From Cudoniella acicularis (taxonomy: Eukaryota > Ascomycota > Leotiomycetes > Helotiales > Helotiaceae): a DNA stretch of 64,000 nucleotides. Position 1 is the first letter of the stretch. Each line of letters opens with the position of its first letter. Positions 46,318 through 57,487 of this stretch are shown here, one piece after another. The stretch lies in contig JAAMPI010000051.1 of assembly GCA_013054445.1 (NCBI GenBank), positions 1 through 64,000 on the forward strand, in the 5' to 3' direction. The notes below the pieces were generated by a model. The model saw nothing but the letters and a program-made list of their open reading frames with translations, made no database searches and was not told where the DNA came from. The position numbers and the translations under genes were made by a program.

Positions 46318-46804
46318 TTATGATAATTCAAGAAAATGGAGTTGGATTAGCAATTGTCTGCTTCGGAGTTAGATAGGCTAATTCCATAGGTAGGCTTTAC
46401 CCAATTGCCGGACGCGGCATAGCTACCTCAACACGACCGAATTAAAGGCACCTTTCGACCTGCCCAGAGGTCAAAACAAGCCTCAAAACCAAACATAGGA
46501 TTACGAAAGCTAGATGATGGGATGCTTTGGGTGGGATAATGGCTAATGAGTAAAAAGCAAGGAAGATACAAACCTCGTCACGACGTATAAGTTCTTACCA
46601 TTCGCAAATATACTACTACCCTACAACGTCTGGATACACGCTATCGATGTGAATACGAATTGGATATTGAATGACTGGAATTCCATGGCTCAAAAACGAG
46701 AACGACGTTCAAGTTTTGACACTGATGTCAAATACCCTGCCGGCTTGATTTGATTTGCATATCTGGAGCCAGACGGGACGGGGTTGCGAAGCTATTGTAG
46801 CCAG
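46318..46804. other. Intergenic, no gene supported
   Basis: About 490 bp with no credible gene or repeat. Confidence 0.4.
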
Positions 46805-47470
46805 TCATAGCATGACGCCGGGAACTCGAGTACTGCAAGGGGTAGAGGGTTGACAACTGGCAGGTCGTAGCTGGGGATGTAAATGATGTCTAGAGCTCCA
46901 ATACTGCAGGAAAATGAGGACTGAGACGTCCACTTGAAAACGACCCCCGGAGCTCAAATAATACAGGTGGTGGAATACTGAAGCATCCAATTATCAACTC
47001 CGCACGCAGCTCGAATGTTTCCGATCGTGGGACCTCGGCCGCTGGCGACAGACAAATTGAACGGCGCCTCGATTCAAGACATTGAAGGCAATAGATACGA
47101 AGGCTTCCAGTTGGTGATGGCGCCTGGAGCTCAAAGACCATACGGCATCGGGGCTGGCTATGTCCATTCGGAACCCATTGGAGCTTGACTGTCGGAAGAA
47201 GTAGGTGCTTGGGGTATACACTTTGGAACCGGCGCCTAGAGCTCCAATAATTGGGATCTCCGATTGGAAATGACGCATGGAGTTCGAGGAGTTGGGTCTA
47301 TGATTGGAAATGACGCCTGAAGCTAGAAATCAGCACAGAAACCAAGTTTCAGATAACTAGTTGGAAACTACACTCGGAACTCGAATGCAGGAAGGGGCAG
47401 AGACTTGGGAAATGGGCTTCGGAAACGACCCCTGGGGCTCAAAAGCTGCACATACTGAGGTTCAGCTAAG
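46805..47470 (+). repeat. Degenerate minisatellite, about 12 units of 40-71 bp (mostly 54-58)
   Basis: A unit close to TTGGAAACGACGCCTGGAG followed by CTCAAATACTGCAGG recurs near 46813, 46884, 46940, 46997, 47061, 47115, 47171, 47229, 47271, 47311, 47368 and 47425. The commonest spacing is near 57 bp, a multiple of three. On the minus strand it reads as repeated FELRG/FELQA/LEL peptides about 19 residues apart. Whether it is or was coding is unclear. Confidence 0.68.
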
Positions 47471-47779
47471 TGGAAACTTACGTACGTTCAAAAAGGAGAT
47501 GACGAATTGACTCGTCATATTGCAAGGCTTTTCCGATTATAAATAACCGAATTAATAAAAAGAGGACCATTCTCAGCTTGCCAACGAACCTCTTGCCGCA
47601 CTTGTACTCTGTCCTTTTTTCAATCATAATCAATTACCTCCAAGTTCTCGCCATACTATATACAAGATAGTCTCTCGCCTACCACGCGGTCTTCGATCCC
47701 GCGAAATATCAACTCTACCGTCAACTCCCAAAAGGACTCCCGCGCATTTCCCAAGAAGCAGCTATGGGTTAGTGCTCAA

Positions 47780-48120
47780 CCCAAATGACCTTCGGATTGG
47801 AACCAGTGTCTTGGACACTATGCGGCACTTTTCATACAAAATACTTGCCACCTTGGGACTCGCAGGAGCAGGAACTCGCCAGTACCATTGCGCGTCTCGA
47901 CGAGGAGCCGCTTAGGTAAAATTTGGAGCAGGAATTCCACTACCCGCCGACATTTGGACTTTGAATCACCGCATCTAAGGAGGCGAAGAAACCCCGAGCA
48001 TCTGCTAGTCCCCAGGGGCTGCGATTTGAAGAAGGCCCAGATCAGAAACGGACAGTTTTCTCAGTGCTTTGGAAGAATTATCTACTGGCGAGAATATGAA
48101 GCACAGCTGCATGTAAATAA
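47780..48120 (+). pseudogene. Short decayed coding region, unknown
   Basis: One frame gives MTFGLEPVSWTLCGTFHTK, then QEQELASTIARLDEEPLR, a stop, NLEQEFHYPPTFGL, another stop and KRTVFSVLWKNYLLARI. A TATAAATA box lies about 250 bp upstream near 47,537. The even amino-acid use suggests former coding sequence. No family is recognised. Confidence 0.35.
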
Positions 48121-49249
48121 CAGCTAGTCGGCGGTGGGTGCTGTGTCATTTCTGGCGGCATGGACGGCAACTGGTAACGTAACTCCACGCATTCAAATCC
48201 AAAGATGCTAACTCGGACATGCAAGGCTATTCCAAGGGGTATTCTACGGTTTGGCGATGTGCGACAAAGAGCGCGAAGATGGCCAGTCAACAGGGCAACT
48301 AAGGAAACCTCACTGGAAGAGCCAATTCCCAACAGCAAAATGCCTCAAATCTTGAGAAAAACGAAATACATAATGGACAGCAATGCTTAGACGAGTACTA
48401 GGGAGAAACATGAGGATTCTTCAATAGCAGCAAGGCAATGGTTGTTGAAGTGCATCAAGACAAATCTAGTGGTTTTGTTGAAATCCAACCACAACCATCC
48501 AAGAGCACATCCACAACAGAAGTACAAGCAAAACCTTGTCCCACGGTTTGGCCTGCAACATGTGGATGGAAGGCGCCGCTTCTGCTTGCACACAATACAC
48601 TCCAAGAAACTTCAAGAAGCCGAGCAACAACCCTGAAAAGGACCTCCACAGCGCGATTTGCGGGCACTGATTCATACAGTGGCACTTTTTCACGAGATTC
48701 ACCACCGGTTGATTGGGAGATACCATATCCACTTGGGAAGTAGTCCACTTTCCCACGCCCGAGCGTGTGAAATTCCAAGACAACAAATTCCAAAGGTGGT
48801 TCGTCCCAAGTACCCTTTCCTTCTACAAGAACTAATTCCTAGCCAGGAGGTAGTGCCACCAGCGGTACCAAAGCCAAGACAGATCATCAATCAAAAGGAG
48901 TCTCGCGTATTCCTGTAGCAGTCGAACTTGTCGAACTTACTGCAGGTGGTACAAATGTCCTGCCCTGCTGTCTCCTTCTCCAAGCATCGGTCGATATCAG
49001 TGAACTTGCAGATAATTTGCGGGTTATATGGCATTATTTACGCTTGTCAGGCTTGGGAAGTGTTACCTAATGCAGGAAGGACTTCATCCCTCGAAACTAC
49101 GGACGAGGTTGTTGCGCAGATATCAACAAGGTCAAGACAGACTAGAAGGGGGCAAGATAACACTCGGGTTGGAGCGATTAGAGACGGAGGTTTATATACA
49201 CAAATGGAGCAACATAACACTGCAAGAAATGGAACGTGCTGGGTGGGAG
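48121..49249. other. Coding-like fragments, no gene supported
   Basis: About 1.1 kb with overlapping open frames on both strands. Plus-strand fragments such as LVPRFGLQHVDGRRRFCLH near 48,540 and MALFTLVRLGKCYLMQEGLH near 49,028 look protein-like but are separated by stops and frame changes. Probably another decayed gene. Confidence 0.4.
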
Positions 49250-49924
49250 TCAATTGCTGGATCTGACAGATGTCGCCCGATGAATCACCCTACACAAGAG
49301 ATTGGAACATTGGTGCCCAAATCTTGAATGATTTCCTCGATTGCTGCCGTCAAGAAGTAGGGATGCTATGGAGGTGATGTGGCTTTGAAGATGTTTAAAG
49401 GAAGAAGGAGCGGAAGGAAGAGGAACGAGATCTCTCGTCGTTTGAGGAGGGGGAATTGTTGATTGCCCTGTCTTTGTAGGAGCGTTCAGTTGATATCTCT
49501 TTTGTACAACAGCAATGACGGTATTTTCCCCAACCACATCCTCCATACTCTGCAGAGTGCTATTCACCATTGCGACAAGGCTTTCTTGTTTCTGGCGTAC
49601 TTGATCTTCCAGCTGTTCTCCTTCGACTAAGGCTTCCTCAATACACTCCGATGTAAATCTCCCGGCTGCCGTATTCCATTCTAGCTGCTCGCTGTATACA
49701 GTCTCCTTGCTCAGTAACTGATCCCGTTGCATCCGGATTTTAGCAACTACTGGGGTAGCCTTGGCAACCCAATCGGCGGACATTGTGGTTGTTATTGACT
49801 TGAGCGTATGAGAAGCTTCAGCCACTTCGTTCCTCAGCTCTGTTGCCAGTAACCGCCGGAAATCTCGCAGAGGAGTCGCCAGCGGCGTCTGGAGAGGAAT
49901 TTGGCGTTTGTTGGCTGCCGACAT
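49250..49924 (-). CDS. Unknown coiled-coil protein, 224 aa
   Basis: I do not recognise the family. An intact frame begins MSAANKRQIPLQTPLATPL and has heptad-like helices through most of its first 150 residues (DFRRLLATELRNEVAEASHT, LVEGEQLEDQVRQKQESLVA), consistent with a coiled coil. The C-terminal 70 residues are Ser/Pro-rich and basic. Upstream, a good donor GTAAGT near 49,997 and an acceptor AACAAAG suggest an intron in the 5' leader, which supports expression. It sits among decayed genes, so it may be a survivor. No signal peptide or membrane span is seen. Confidence 0.55.
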   Translation of the reverse strand: MSAANKRQIPLQTPLATPLRDFRRLLATELRNEVAEASHTLKSITTTMSADWVAKATPVVAKIRMQRDQLLSKETVYSEQLEWNTAAGRFTSECIEEALVEGEQLEDQVRQKQESLVAMVNSTLQSMEDVVGENTVIAVVQKRYQLNAPTKTGQSTIPPPQTTRDLVPLPSAPSSFKHLQSHITSIASLLLDGSNRGNHSRFGHQCSNLLCRVIHRATSVRSSN

Positions 49925-50901
49925 GATGTATTAGATATAACTATACTTTGTTTATTAGGCCCAAGTATGCACGACGGCTGGGAGAAGTAAACTTACAGTA
50001 AACGTTGGAAGAAACGGTAAAAGAAGTTGTGGATGGAGAAAACGAATGATGGAAACTCGTGGCTCTGCGGAGGCGAGGCTTTCGCGGAAGAGACGCCTGA
50101 GGTGCGTAAAGATAGAATAATCGATGCTGTTATAGTGCCGGTACAGTAGGAGGAAGGTTGGTTTGAAATTTAATTTATATTGCTGGAAGACGCGACGCGT
50201 AGAGGTTGGATGGAAGTGCGTTGTTGTGGAGAGAGTCGAATTGCCGAATCGAGAATTTTGTGAAGCGAGCACATCCATCCTACAGGCGAAGGCCGCCAAG
50301 CCCGACAGAAAAGGAAGCATACTTGCTGCACACATGTAATTCAAGGCTTTTCCCTCGAACCAGTCAAATATCAACGCGGCTGAGGGATCGCGCTCATCGC
50401 CGAGTGTGTATTTACATCATGTCGAGCAAGGATTGCTCAGATGAGAGCACCTACACGTATAGAGAAGTTGTACAAATCTGGTAAAGAATGCGAAAGCTTT
50501 TTTGGTTTTATTACAGTTTTACGAGGAATTTCAAGGAATATCACTTTCGATCAAGTACGCGAAACAGCTGCTCGAACATATTACAAAGCGTATATTCCAG
50601 CAAAATACTCCTAGTTTTTCAGCCCCCCCCCCCTGCTATGTCATATCAGACAATGCCAGCGAAGAGCGTATGTCCCCCACAGAAATAAACCCGTTGTTAC
50701 CACACCATTCGAGCAATTGATAGTTTCATTTGCATCTCTTCTTATTCGCTCAGGAAGGGCGCTGATAGCAAAGGGTTTTCGACATCGCCTCAAATAGTCT
50801 CCTGCTGCTCAGAAGCTGCAGACAGTACAAATGTAAGTTCTGTGGGAGGCAGGATCTTCAGGTTTTGGCCATAGCCCTAGTCTGGTTAATGTCACGTCTC
50901 C
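49925..50901. other. Intergenic between coiled-coil gene and F-box relic
   Basis: About 980 bp. It includes the probable 5' leader and promoter of the coiled-coil gene and an 11-base poly-C run near 50,623. The minus-strand open frame at 49,955-50,374 overlaps that leader and has no motif. Confidence 0.4.
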
Positions 50902-51728
50902 TCATGATTGACTGGAACTTACTTTCGGCTTGGATTGTGTTGTTATGGTAGCAATGGTAGTATACACATTGTCTCTGTAATTTCCACCCAAATGTTCGAA
51001 TCCTTGCATAGAGAAGTTGAATTGCTCAAGACCCCCGATGCTCAAAATCTCTTGAAGGCATAATGCCATTTGGACCATTCTTCCAGAGTTTTTTTCAGGA
51101 GCAATCACCAACCACTGCATACTTCGGCGTATAATGTGGGAAAACTGTAACCATGAGGGTCGAGTTCAAACAGGCACAGGAACCGGGGGGTTGGAGGGGA
51201 TGGTGTGGTATGAAACACCTTTCGGTGTAGATAGTCAGCTGCTTGGTTCATTGGCAGCGACTTTTCTACAACATCGACCGAAAGACGTTGTAATCCTGGC
51301 AACAGTTGAAGGGCTTCTAAAGCACGACCCGACGAAGATCCTAGCTATTGCACTCTTACTCCGGTAAGAACCTCCCTGATGCATGCTGTGCCTGGGTTGT
51401 GTAAGAAATCGAGGAGGACACAACAACAGCCGAATTTCAAAGAAAAGTTCGGGACCAGGATCTGTACAAACTCGGCTGAAATCTGCTTGTCGACGAGTAA
51501 ACAAGCAAATTGCTTAGGGACGTTGGGCGGAGAGTGCTGACCAGGACCTTGTAAATTGGTATAGTAACATTGGCCATAAGGGCACTTTCGGATATCCACA
51601 GATTCATTTTTGCTTCGTCGACGACGTAGACTTCCAGGATTACATCCCATCTCATAGTCGGTGACTTCGTGATAGATATATTGGCGAATCTCTAGGGGAA
51701 GATCTTTGAACGTGACTGTGGCACTCAT
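50902..51728 (-). pseudogene. F-box-like protein, probably broken
   Basis: The N-terminus MSATVTFKDLPLEIRQYIYH matches the F-box-like opening common in fungal proteins (LPxEIRxxIY). Later comes LLPGLQRLSVDVV, typical of the following region in these proteins. Between them an in-frame TAG at 51,345-51,347 interrupts the frame. After LFELDPHGYSFPTLY the sense shifts frame to GGLEQFNFSMQGFEHLGG, ending near 50,902. An intron with donor GTAAGA at the TAG would not keep the frame, so I favour a pseudogene. Intact members act as substrate adaptors of SCF ubiquitin ligases. Confidence 0.5.
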
Positions 51729-51785
51729 CGAGAATTCGCTGGTAGGTGAAGATTGGGTGGTAATTGCTTCGATACCCTGACTTCA

Positions 51786-52031
51786 TTAGCAGTTATCACG
51801 GGCATGGGAGCAGCAACACGTACTGCAGTAGCTGGTGATATGTCTGCAGGAAGAATTGGGCCCTGATTTGGCAGAATACTCGAAAGAGTTGAGGGCGTTT
51901 CTATGGTGGCAACGAGGATCGCAGACGAGGTCGATCAGCGGAAAGCGGTTGAAAACGAAGTCGTCGAGAGATGGTGTGTAGGGACGACAGTTTCTGAAAT
52001 CCAGAGGATTTGGCGGCCTTGCAAACTTCAA
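51786..52031 (-). CDS. Possible small Cys-rich protein, weak
   Basis: An 81-residue frame begins MKFARPPNPLDFRNCRPYTP and ends with a Cys-rich tail (CSTCCCSHARDNC). There is no signal peptide, no known family and no intron. It may equally be a fragment of a decayed gene. Confidence 0.2.
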   Translation of the reverse strand: MKFARPPNPLDFRNCRPYTPSLDDFVFNRFPLIDLVCDPRCHHRNALNSFEYSAKSGPNSSCRHITSYCSTCCCSHARDNC

Positions 52032-52149
52032 GGTTGCCTAGGTGGAGAACGCGTCGGAAGATTTAACGCGTACGCGTCGAGGTAATATCTGTCACGACTC
52101 ATTACGTGGCGGGGCGGGGCGGGGAACTATCCTGGAAGAGACCTATCCA

Positions 52150-53702
52150 TTATTCTCGTCTCTTTCCCTCCCGAATATAGTCTCTCCTAAGCTCTTCCAC
52201 CTCTTCCGGGGCTGCCTCAAGAGGGGCTACAAACTCGTTGGGATACTCAACTAGATCTGGACCAGCGCTCTGGTCTCCCATCTCACTTTCTCCATCCAAT
52301 TCCGTATCCCCATTCTGCTGGTCTTCGGCTTCCTTTATAGCCGTTTGTGCACTTGCCCGAATTGCATCTTTTAGCTGCGATTCTTCGTCGACTGTGCCGG
52401 TCTGATCTGCTGAGGAATTGGGAGGATCGAAGACCAAGCTAGTTTCAATCTCACAAGCCAAAGCATTTGCAAGGGCAAGGACATCGGCTACAGTAGTTGA
52501 TTGTTTAGATAGCTGCTTTTCAGCAGAGACCGCGGATGCATTTTCGGTAGCCGCCTTTTGTTTCTCTGCCTTTTCTTGCAATGCCTTCTGCTGTTTTTCG
52601 GCGTATGCTCGTTGCAGTGGCTCACGCAGGATTCCCTACGAGTTGGAGCCCGCAACTCCTCGACAGAGAACACCTTTCCCTTGCGTCTCTGCTGCTTCTG
52701 TGTCTTGCCCTTTTTGTCGGCGTCGAGGCAGAACTCCCAATCCGCCCGTGTCCGTGGCACCCAGTCCCTAGGCGGCTTCTGTGACTTTGGTGGCATATTA
52801 ATAGATCTTCTAGGCGTCGGGGTGGTGATATTTGGTGGATTGCTAGCCGAGGAGGATGCATTGTTAGACTGTTGAGCAGAAGGACCTGGCCTGTGGAATA
52901 GTGGAATTGGCTTTCCGGTAGAAGAGGGGGAAGAGGTATTGCCTCGAGGGGTGGCGGGTGAAGTAATTTGACCAGGTAATTGTAAGTGCTGCTTTTCAGC
53001 AGATCTGCTAAATGCGGATGAGCTTTGAGCCTTGTCTTTGCTTTGGCTTGAGGACTCTGCTGGGCGAGTGCTATCCACGAAGTCTTGGTCCCACTGTATT
53101 CCCTAATCTCCAATAGCAGACTTTGCCGTCTTAGGTAGAATGCCATAAGTAATAGCTTTGTCCCCTGACAGAAAACGTCCCCACATATCGCATACCGGAT
53201 AATTCGATAGAATGCAGCCCTCCGGTAGGTTGTCAAATGCCCCCGGACGGATCGCAGCTTGGAGGTACATCTGCTTCGCGTCGACCAATAACCAACTACC
53301 AACCAGAGGGACGTTGCCATCTGGGCGGACAATAATCTCCCCCTTTTCGGTGAGGGCTGGCGGTCCACGTGGAAGTCGAGTGAGGAGGGGTTCGGCAGGC
53401 GTAGAGAAATCTCCGGGCCAAAAGCTTACCCGCTCTTCAGCGGAAAGGGAACCGTCGCAACAGATATAGCCGACGACCATATCTGTCAAATAGCAGTACA
53501 TAGGGATTTCACGAACGTCGGCGGGTAGAGTTGTGGGGTAGTATATACTTTGTTGCGTCCACCAGTCGCGGGAAGGGTCGCCACCAACGGATTTATCAGT
53601 GGACTTGTTCAGCTCCCCACTCCGTTGCAAAGTTCTGATGGTCGACAACTGCTGGGCATCCCACAGGATGAGGCCGGGCGGGCTCTGGGCTTGGTCGGAC
53701 AT
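52150..53702 (-). pseudogene. Broken paralogue of the WPGDF-family protein
   Basis: The first 199 residues (MSDQAQSPPGLILWDAQQLS) parallel the gene at 42,465-44,378: SFWPGDFSTP against LYWPGDF, PPALTEKGEIIVRPDGNVPL against LPALTSTGSIAVYAPQYRN, and VGSWLL against LGSMGL. A TAG at 53,103-53,105 ends this part, but the same frame continues at once with IQWDQDFVDSTRPAESSSQ into a Ser-rich linker and a basic segment (RDWVPRTRADWEFCLDADKK). A one-base shift near 52,640 moves the sense into RAYAEKQQKALQEKAEKQK, a coiled coil with an acidic tail ending at 52,150. Two lesions make it a likely pseudogene, though a sequencing error could explain the shift. Confidence 0.6.
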
Positions 53703-55614
53703 GGCGAGGATTCGGGTTGGCCGGAGGGTGCGCTGCCGCTATAGAGATCGTGATGTTATGATGACAGGAACGAGGTGGGCGGAGAGTTTTGGGATGGAGG
53801 ATGAGAAAGAGTTGAGGTAGATCGACTTGAAGGCAAAGGTGAAATCTCGGCGAATAGCTCTTCGGATGGGGCTACAAGAAACAAGTCAGAAGAGTGGGTG
53901 AGCTGGAAGAGATGAGTTGAGCAAGTCCTGGCAGAAGGCTTATGAGGTCGATAGGCTGAGAGGCGAGGCTGGAAGTTTGGTCAACGGCGTGGTTGTCAAA
54001 GGTGACAGGACAGTCAAATTCAATAGCTTTTTGTAGTTCGTGGCAGCTTCCGAAAATCAAAGTTATCGTGATCACCTGAAAGTTATAAAATAACCAGGAA
54101 TAATTATAATATGAAATCCATCAATCTTGAGTCATAAAGGGTAATGATACTTCTATTGACTAACTTTTAAAAGTTTTCGATTTTTCGATTTGGTTTCACT
54201 AGTAAAATGCCCTGAAAACCCAGACTTATCTGACCAGGCTCGTTAGATGGCGTTTCATTTACAAAGTTGAAATGCATGATAGCAACCACGCAATCACACA
54301 AAGGTGACCCAGCAGCTCTGGATTCCGACTAACCATATTAAAAGACAACAAGTTGAAATAGAAATCCCTTTGCTCTTTGAGAGGCAACAATAGGGCATCT
54401 CCTTGTTCTAATTTTATAGCACGTCTTTAGACTGTATTTGGTTCTGCTCCTTTTAAGATACTCTAGTCTACAGGTTTCAAAAGCATGCTTGTCAATACCT
54501 CATATGAAAATCACCTTATCGTATTCAATTCGGGAGGGGGTTGTCGCCCGAGATGCTAAAGAAAAGGCTAAGGAGATGGTGAACCACACCCTAGTTTTAC
54601 TAGAGGCACACAAACCAGCCTCCCCTTTTCAACATCCCGTAGGCAGCATCACACTAAAGTGCCGCATCTGGTGGAATTGAATTTCGCCTCCGGCCCGGGT
54701 TGCACGAGCATAGTAATAATATTTTTGTGCGATTACCATCGCGACGCATTCCCTCGATAACTCCCATCGCTATCGCAAATCTTCCCACAACCATACGAAC
54801 GACGATATCGGCCACAATCACTGAAAGGATGAATGCTTCTTGGAAGGATTGGTGCTGGTGCGAAGGGGATGGCAAACACCGCGCCTATGTCGACAAGTGC
54901 GTTGTTCGTGGCGAATCGCGCTCATCCACCAGGGGAACGCCCACGCCAGAAGTGTCTCGATGCCTCCACGCTTTCCGCCTCCCTTCGCTTTACGGTGACT
55001 GCTCGAGGGCTTGTCCGAAATAGAAGGCATTCAGTCGAAAGAGTTTGCATAGATGACGACCCTGAGAGAAACTGGTACACGAGAATGCAAACACTGTCCA
55101 ATTTATAATGGGTGTGCTCGGTCGCCCGGGTCGCCTTGAGGAAAAGAAGTATACTCAAAATCAAGTGATAGGCGACTGTGTTCGCGAAGCGTCATTATCC
55201 ACATGGCTGCTCGAGATGCGGTCTTCCTTAAAAACTCTTCATCGCAAAATACCAGCCGAGATACTTGTCACCGTCAGGAATTCGCCACAGAAATACCCTG
55301 AAGCGCAACAATCATAGGGCTTTGGAGAGGTGCCAGACCGATGCCGTGGTCAGCAGATACTACAATCGCAAGTTGCTGACCTTTCTATGTTGCAACCATC
55401 CATGCCTTTGGTTAGAGATTGATGTCAACTCCCTTTCTGCAACACATCTCTCGTGTTGTCCCAGCCCCTACAGACACAGCCATTACACCTGCAAGTGTTG
55501 AGGTAGGGAGACATGATCCGCTCGGTGTCCAACCACGTTAATAGATTTTCCAGAATTATCACCGCACACAAAAATAGTTTCATGTTACGGAACCTAGATA
55601 AATACATCGATGGA
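53703..55614. other. Intergenic with one weak ORF
   Basis: About 1.9 kb. The only frame with protein-like features is 54,700-55,023 on the plus strand (107 residues, with NASWKDWCWCEGDGKH and several later Cys), but it has no signal peptide, partner exon or family. 54,070-54,400 is AT-rich. Nothing else is supported. Confidence 0.4.
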
Positions 55615-56784
55615 TTATTGCAGAACAAATCTCGCCGCAGCCTCATGAATCTCTTCCTGCTGCTTCGGCCATCCAAGAATAGTCCCTACAACATAGACAT
55701 CATGCGGCACATCTGGGACTTCGAAATATTCGACCCAATTGCCCGGGACAGCGTTCATCGCGTTGGCAAATTCCCGAACACTATCACAAAGAACCTCCGC
55801 GCCTCCCGCCTGAACAAAAATTGGGACCGGAGTTGCAAATGGATGCAATGCTGGAGAGATATACGGATCATCCAGTCGCACGGCCTCAGGGGGCGCAATA
55901 GCCCTTGCACCCCATGCCATCATACGCTCCTCGACGTAGTCGGTCTTGATATTCCTATTTGCGCTGATGGCCTCGGGATCACCTTCGAAGCTATACTCGA
56001 CCGAGGGCGAAAACAGAAGACATGCCTTCGGAGGTGGAAGTTCGGCGAGTTTATGGTCTTGTACCTCCTTGATGGAGGTAAGATAGCGCAGTAGTGCTAC
56101 TGCGATGGTTGAGCCAGTGGAGTCGCCGGCGAGGACAATGCGTGATGGGGAGATTCCCATTTTGTCGGTGAGATAGATGTATGCTGTCACCGCGTCTTGC
56201 ATGGCCCCGGGATACGGCGTTGGGTTATCGCCGCCGGCGAGACGGTACTGCAGCCAAAACGAACGAGTGTTGTTGCCCAGCCTGTTGTTCAGCAGGGTTG
56301 CCGTGGGCCCCGAGTCTTCTGGCCGTCCAGTCAGCCACAGGAGCGAGCCAGAATGGAAGGACAAAACCACCAGCCCTTGTTCTTCCAGTAGCGACTGCTT
56401 CGATGGTAGCTCCGGATACCAGGTGCCGCCGACCGTCTCTGGCTTGATAGTGTCACTCGTGAAATCACCGCGATACGCGGAGTCGGGCGCTGGATCGATG
56501 GTCACCCATCGATCGCCAAGCTTGCCGGGCTCCAAGCTCAAAGATTGCGTGAAACCGAGTTCGGTGATAACGTGAAAACCTCTCTCAAAAAGCCGTGTCA
56601 TGCACGCCTGGCGATAGGTCCACTTTGGACTTTGGCGCAAAGAGCTCGGGATGTAGTAGATACTGTAGAAGAATGCCTCCAGAAAGCCCCGAAAGATAGC
56701 GATGATGATCCAGATGGCAAACCCTGGCTGTCGAGTCCGCCAGCCGTTGGGTACTGCATTGTCATCTGCGAATGAGCGTGCCAT
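55615..56784 (-). CDS. Alpha/beta hydrolase (hormone-sensitive-lipase-type esterase)
   Basis: Intronless gene for a carboxylesterase-like enzyme of the alpha/beta hydrolase-3 fold, 389 residues. The start at 56,784 (MARSFADDNAVPNGW) is preferred; an upstream in-frame ATG at 56,910 would add a poor 42-residue leader that runs through a GTCTTGC repeat. One N-terminal membrane anchor is likely (AIWIIIAIFRGFLEAFFYSI). The nucleophile elbow is GDSTGST (family GDSAGG), the acid region GGAEVLCDS and the His in DVPHDVY. The oxyanion motif, usually HGGG, is changed to HSGSLLW. The substrate is unknown; related fungal enzymes hydrolyse short esters or acylated metabolites. Confidence 0.85.
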   Translation of the reverse strand: MARSFADDNAVPNGWRTRQPGFAIWIIIAIFRGFLEAFFYSIYYIPSSLRQSPKWTYRQACMTRLFERGFHVITELGFTQSLSLEPGKLGDRWVTIDPAPDSAYRGDFTSDTIKPETVGGTWYPELPSKQSLLEEQGLVVLSFHSGSLLWLTGRPEDSGPTATLLNNRLGNNTRSFWLQYRLAGGDNPTPYPGAMQDAVTAYIYLTDKMGISPSRIVLAGDSTGSTIAVALLRYLTSIKEVQDHKLAELPPPKACLLFSPSVEYSFEGDPEAISANRNIKTDYVEERMMAWGARAIAPPEAVRLDDPYISPALHPFATPVPIFVQAGGAEVLCDSVREFANAMNAVPGNWVEYFEVPDVPHDVYVVGTILGWPKQQEEIHEAAARFVLQ

Positions 56785-56795
56785 GCCACCGACCG

Positions 56796-56823
56796 GTCTT
56801 GCGTCTTGCGTCTTGCGTCTTGC
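56796..56823 (+). repeat. Heptamer tandem repeat (GTCTTGC)4
   Basis: Four perfect copies lie 12 bp upstream of the hydrolase start, in its probable 5' leader. Confidence 0.9.
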
Positions 56824-57487
56824 GTGAGAAGTGAAAGTTGAAGATGCTAGACAAAAATCGCCAAAGATGCTAAGCTTTTGCGGGCCCCAGAATAGCTCCT
56901 CGCAAAGCAAGCCAGAAGCAAGCTTGAAGTAGATGGTTACTATCTGAAAGAGCTGGGGAGAGGCTATACCCGAGAATAAAAAAAACGGGGCTGCTGCGCC
57001 CTTTCTTATGGTTCTGGTTATTGCTTAGTGATATAGTTTCATTCAACTTAGTGACTGGCTGGACAAGCGACCCAATCAAAGCATTGCTGGCGTTGAAGTT
57101 AAAATGTCGATACAAGACCAGGAACCTGATTTCAAAGCTGCCATCACCATGGTTTTAGAGCCTTGAAGTTCCGAGATGGTCCACCCGTATGTCAAAAAAC
57201 AGTCTCTTATTGTAAGTGAGGCACTCCAGTCGTGCGACTTAATCCGTTCATCTAAGTGTGGATGTCTGTCTCTTCTATAATCTAGCATCGTATGTTCGAG
57301 GCTCTCCCGGCAGGGTACCTCCGCATGGAGATGGGATGGGGATTGGAACGACTGCTTCGTGCAGAAGCAGACACGTTAGCTGGCTGCTTACGGAAACTTC
57401 TAGAATAACGCCACACCTCACGTGAGTTTGTATAATATGCAATATAAATTAATACGATTAAATTCAGGCCCCCCAACATCCCCCCTC
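56824..57487. other. Intergenic / promoter of the hydrolase gene
   Basis: About 660 bp between the hydrolase start and the 3' end of the S41 gene, both on the minus strand. Only short frames are present. I see no distinct control element. Confidence 0.4.

Noticed and set aside
52622..53368. Minus-strand 248-residue ORF
   Set aside because: It is a frame shadow of the WPGDF-family relic. The conserved motifs are in the other frame.
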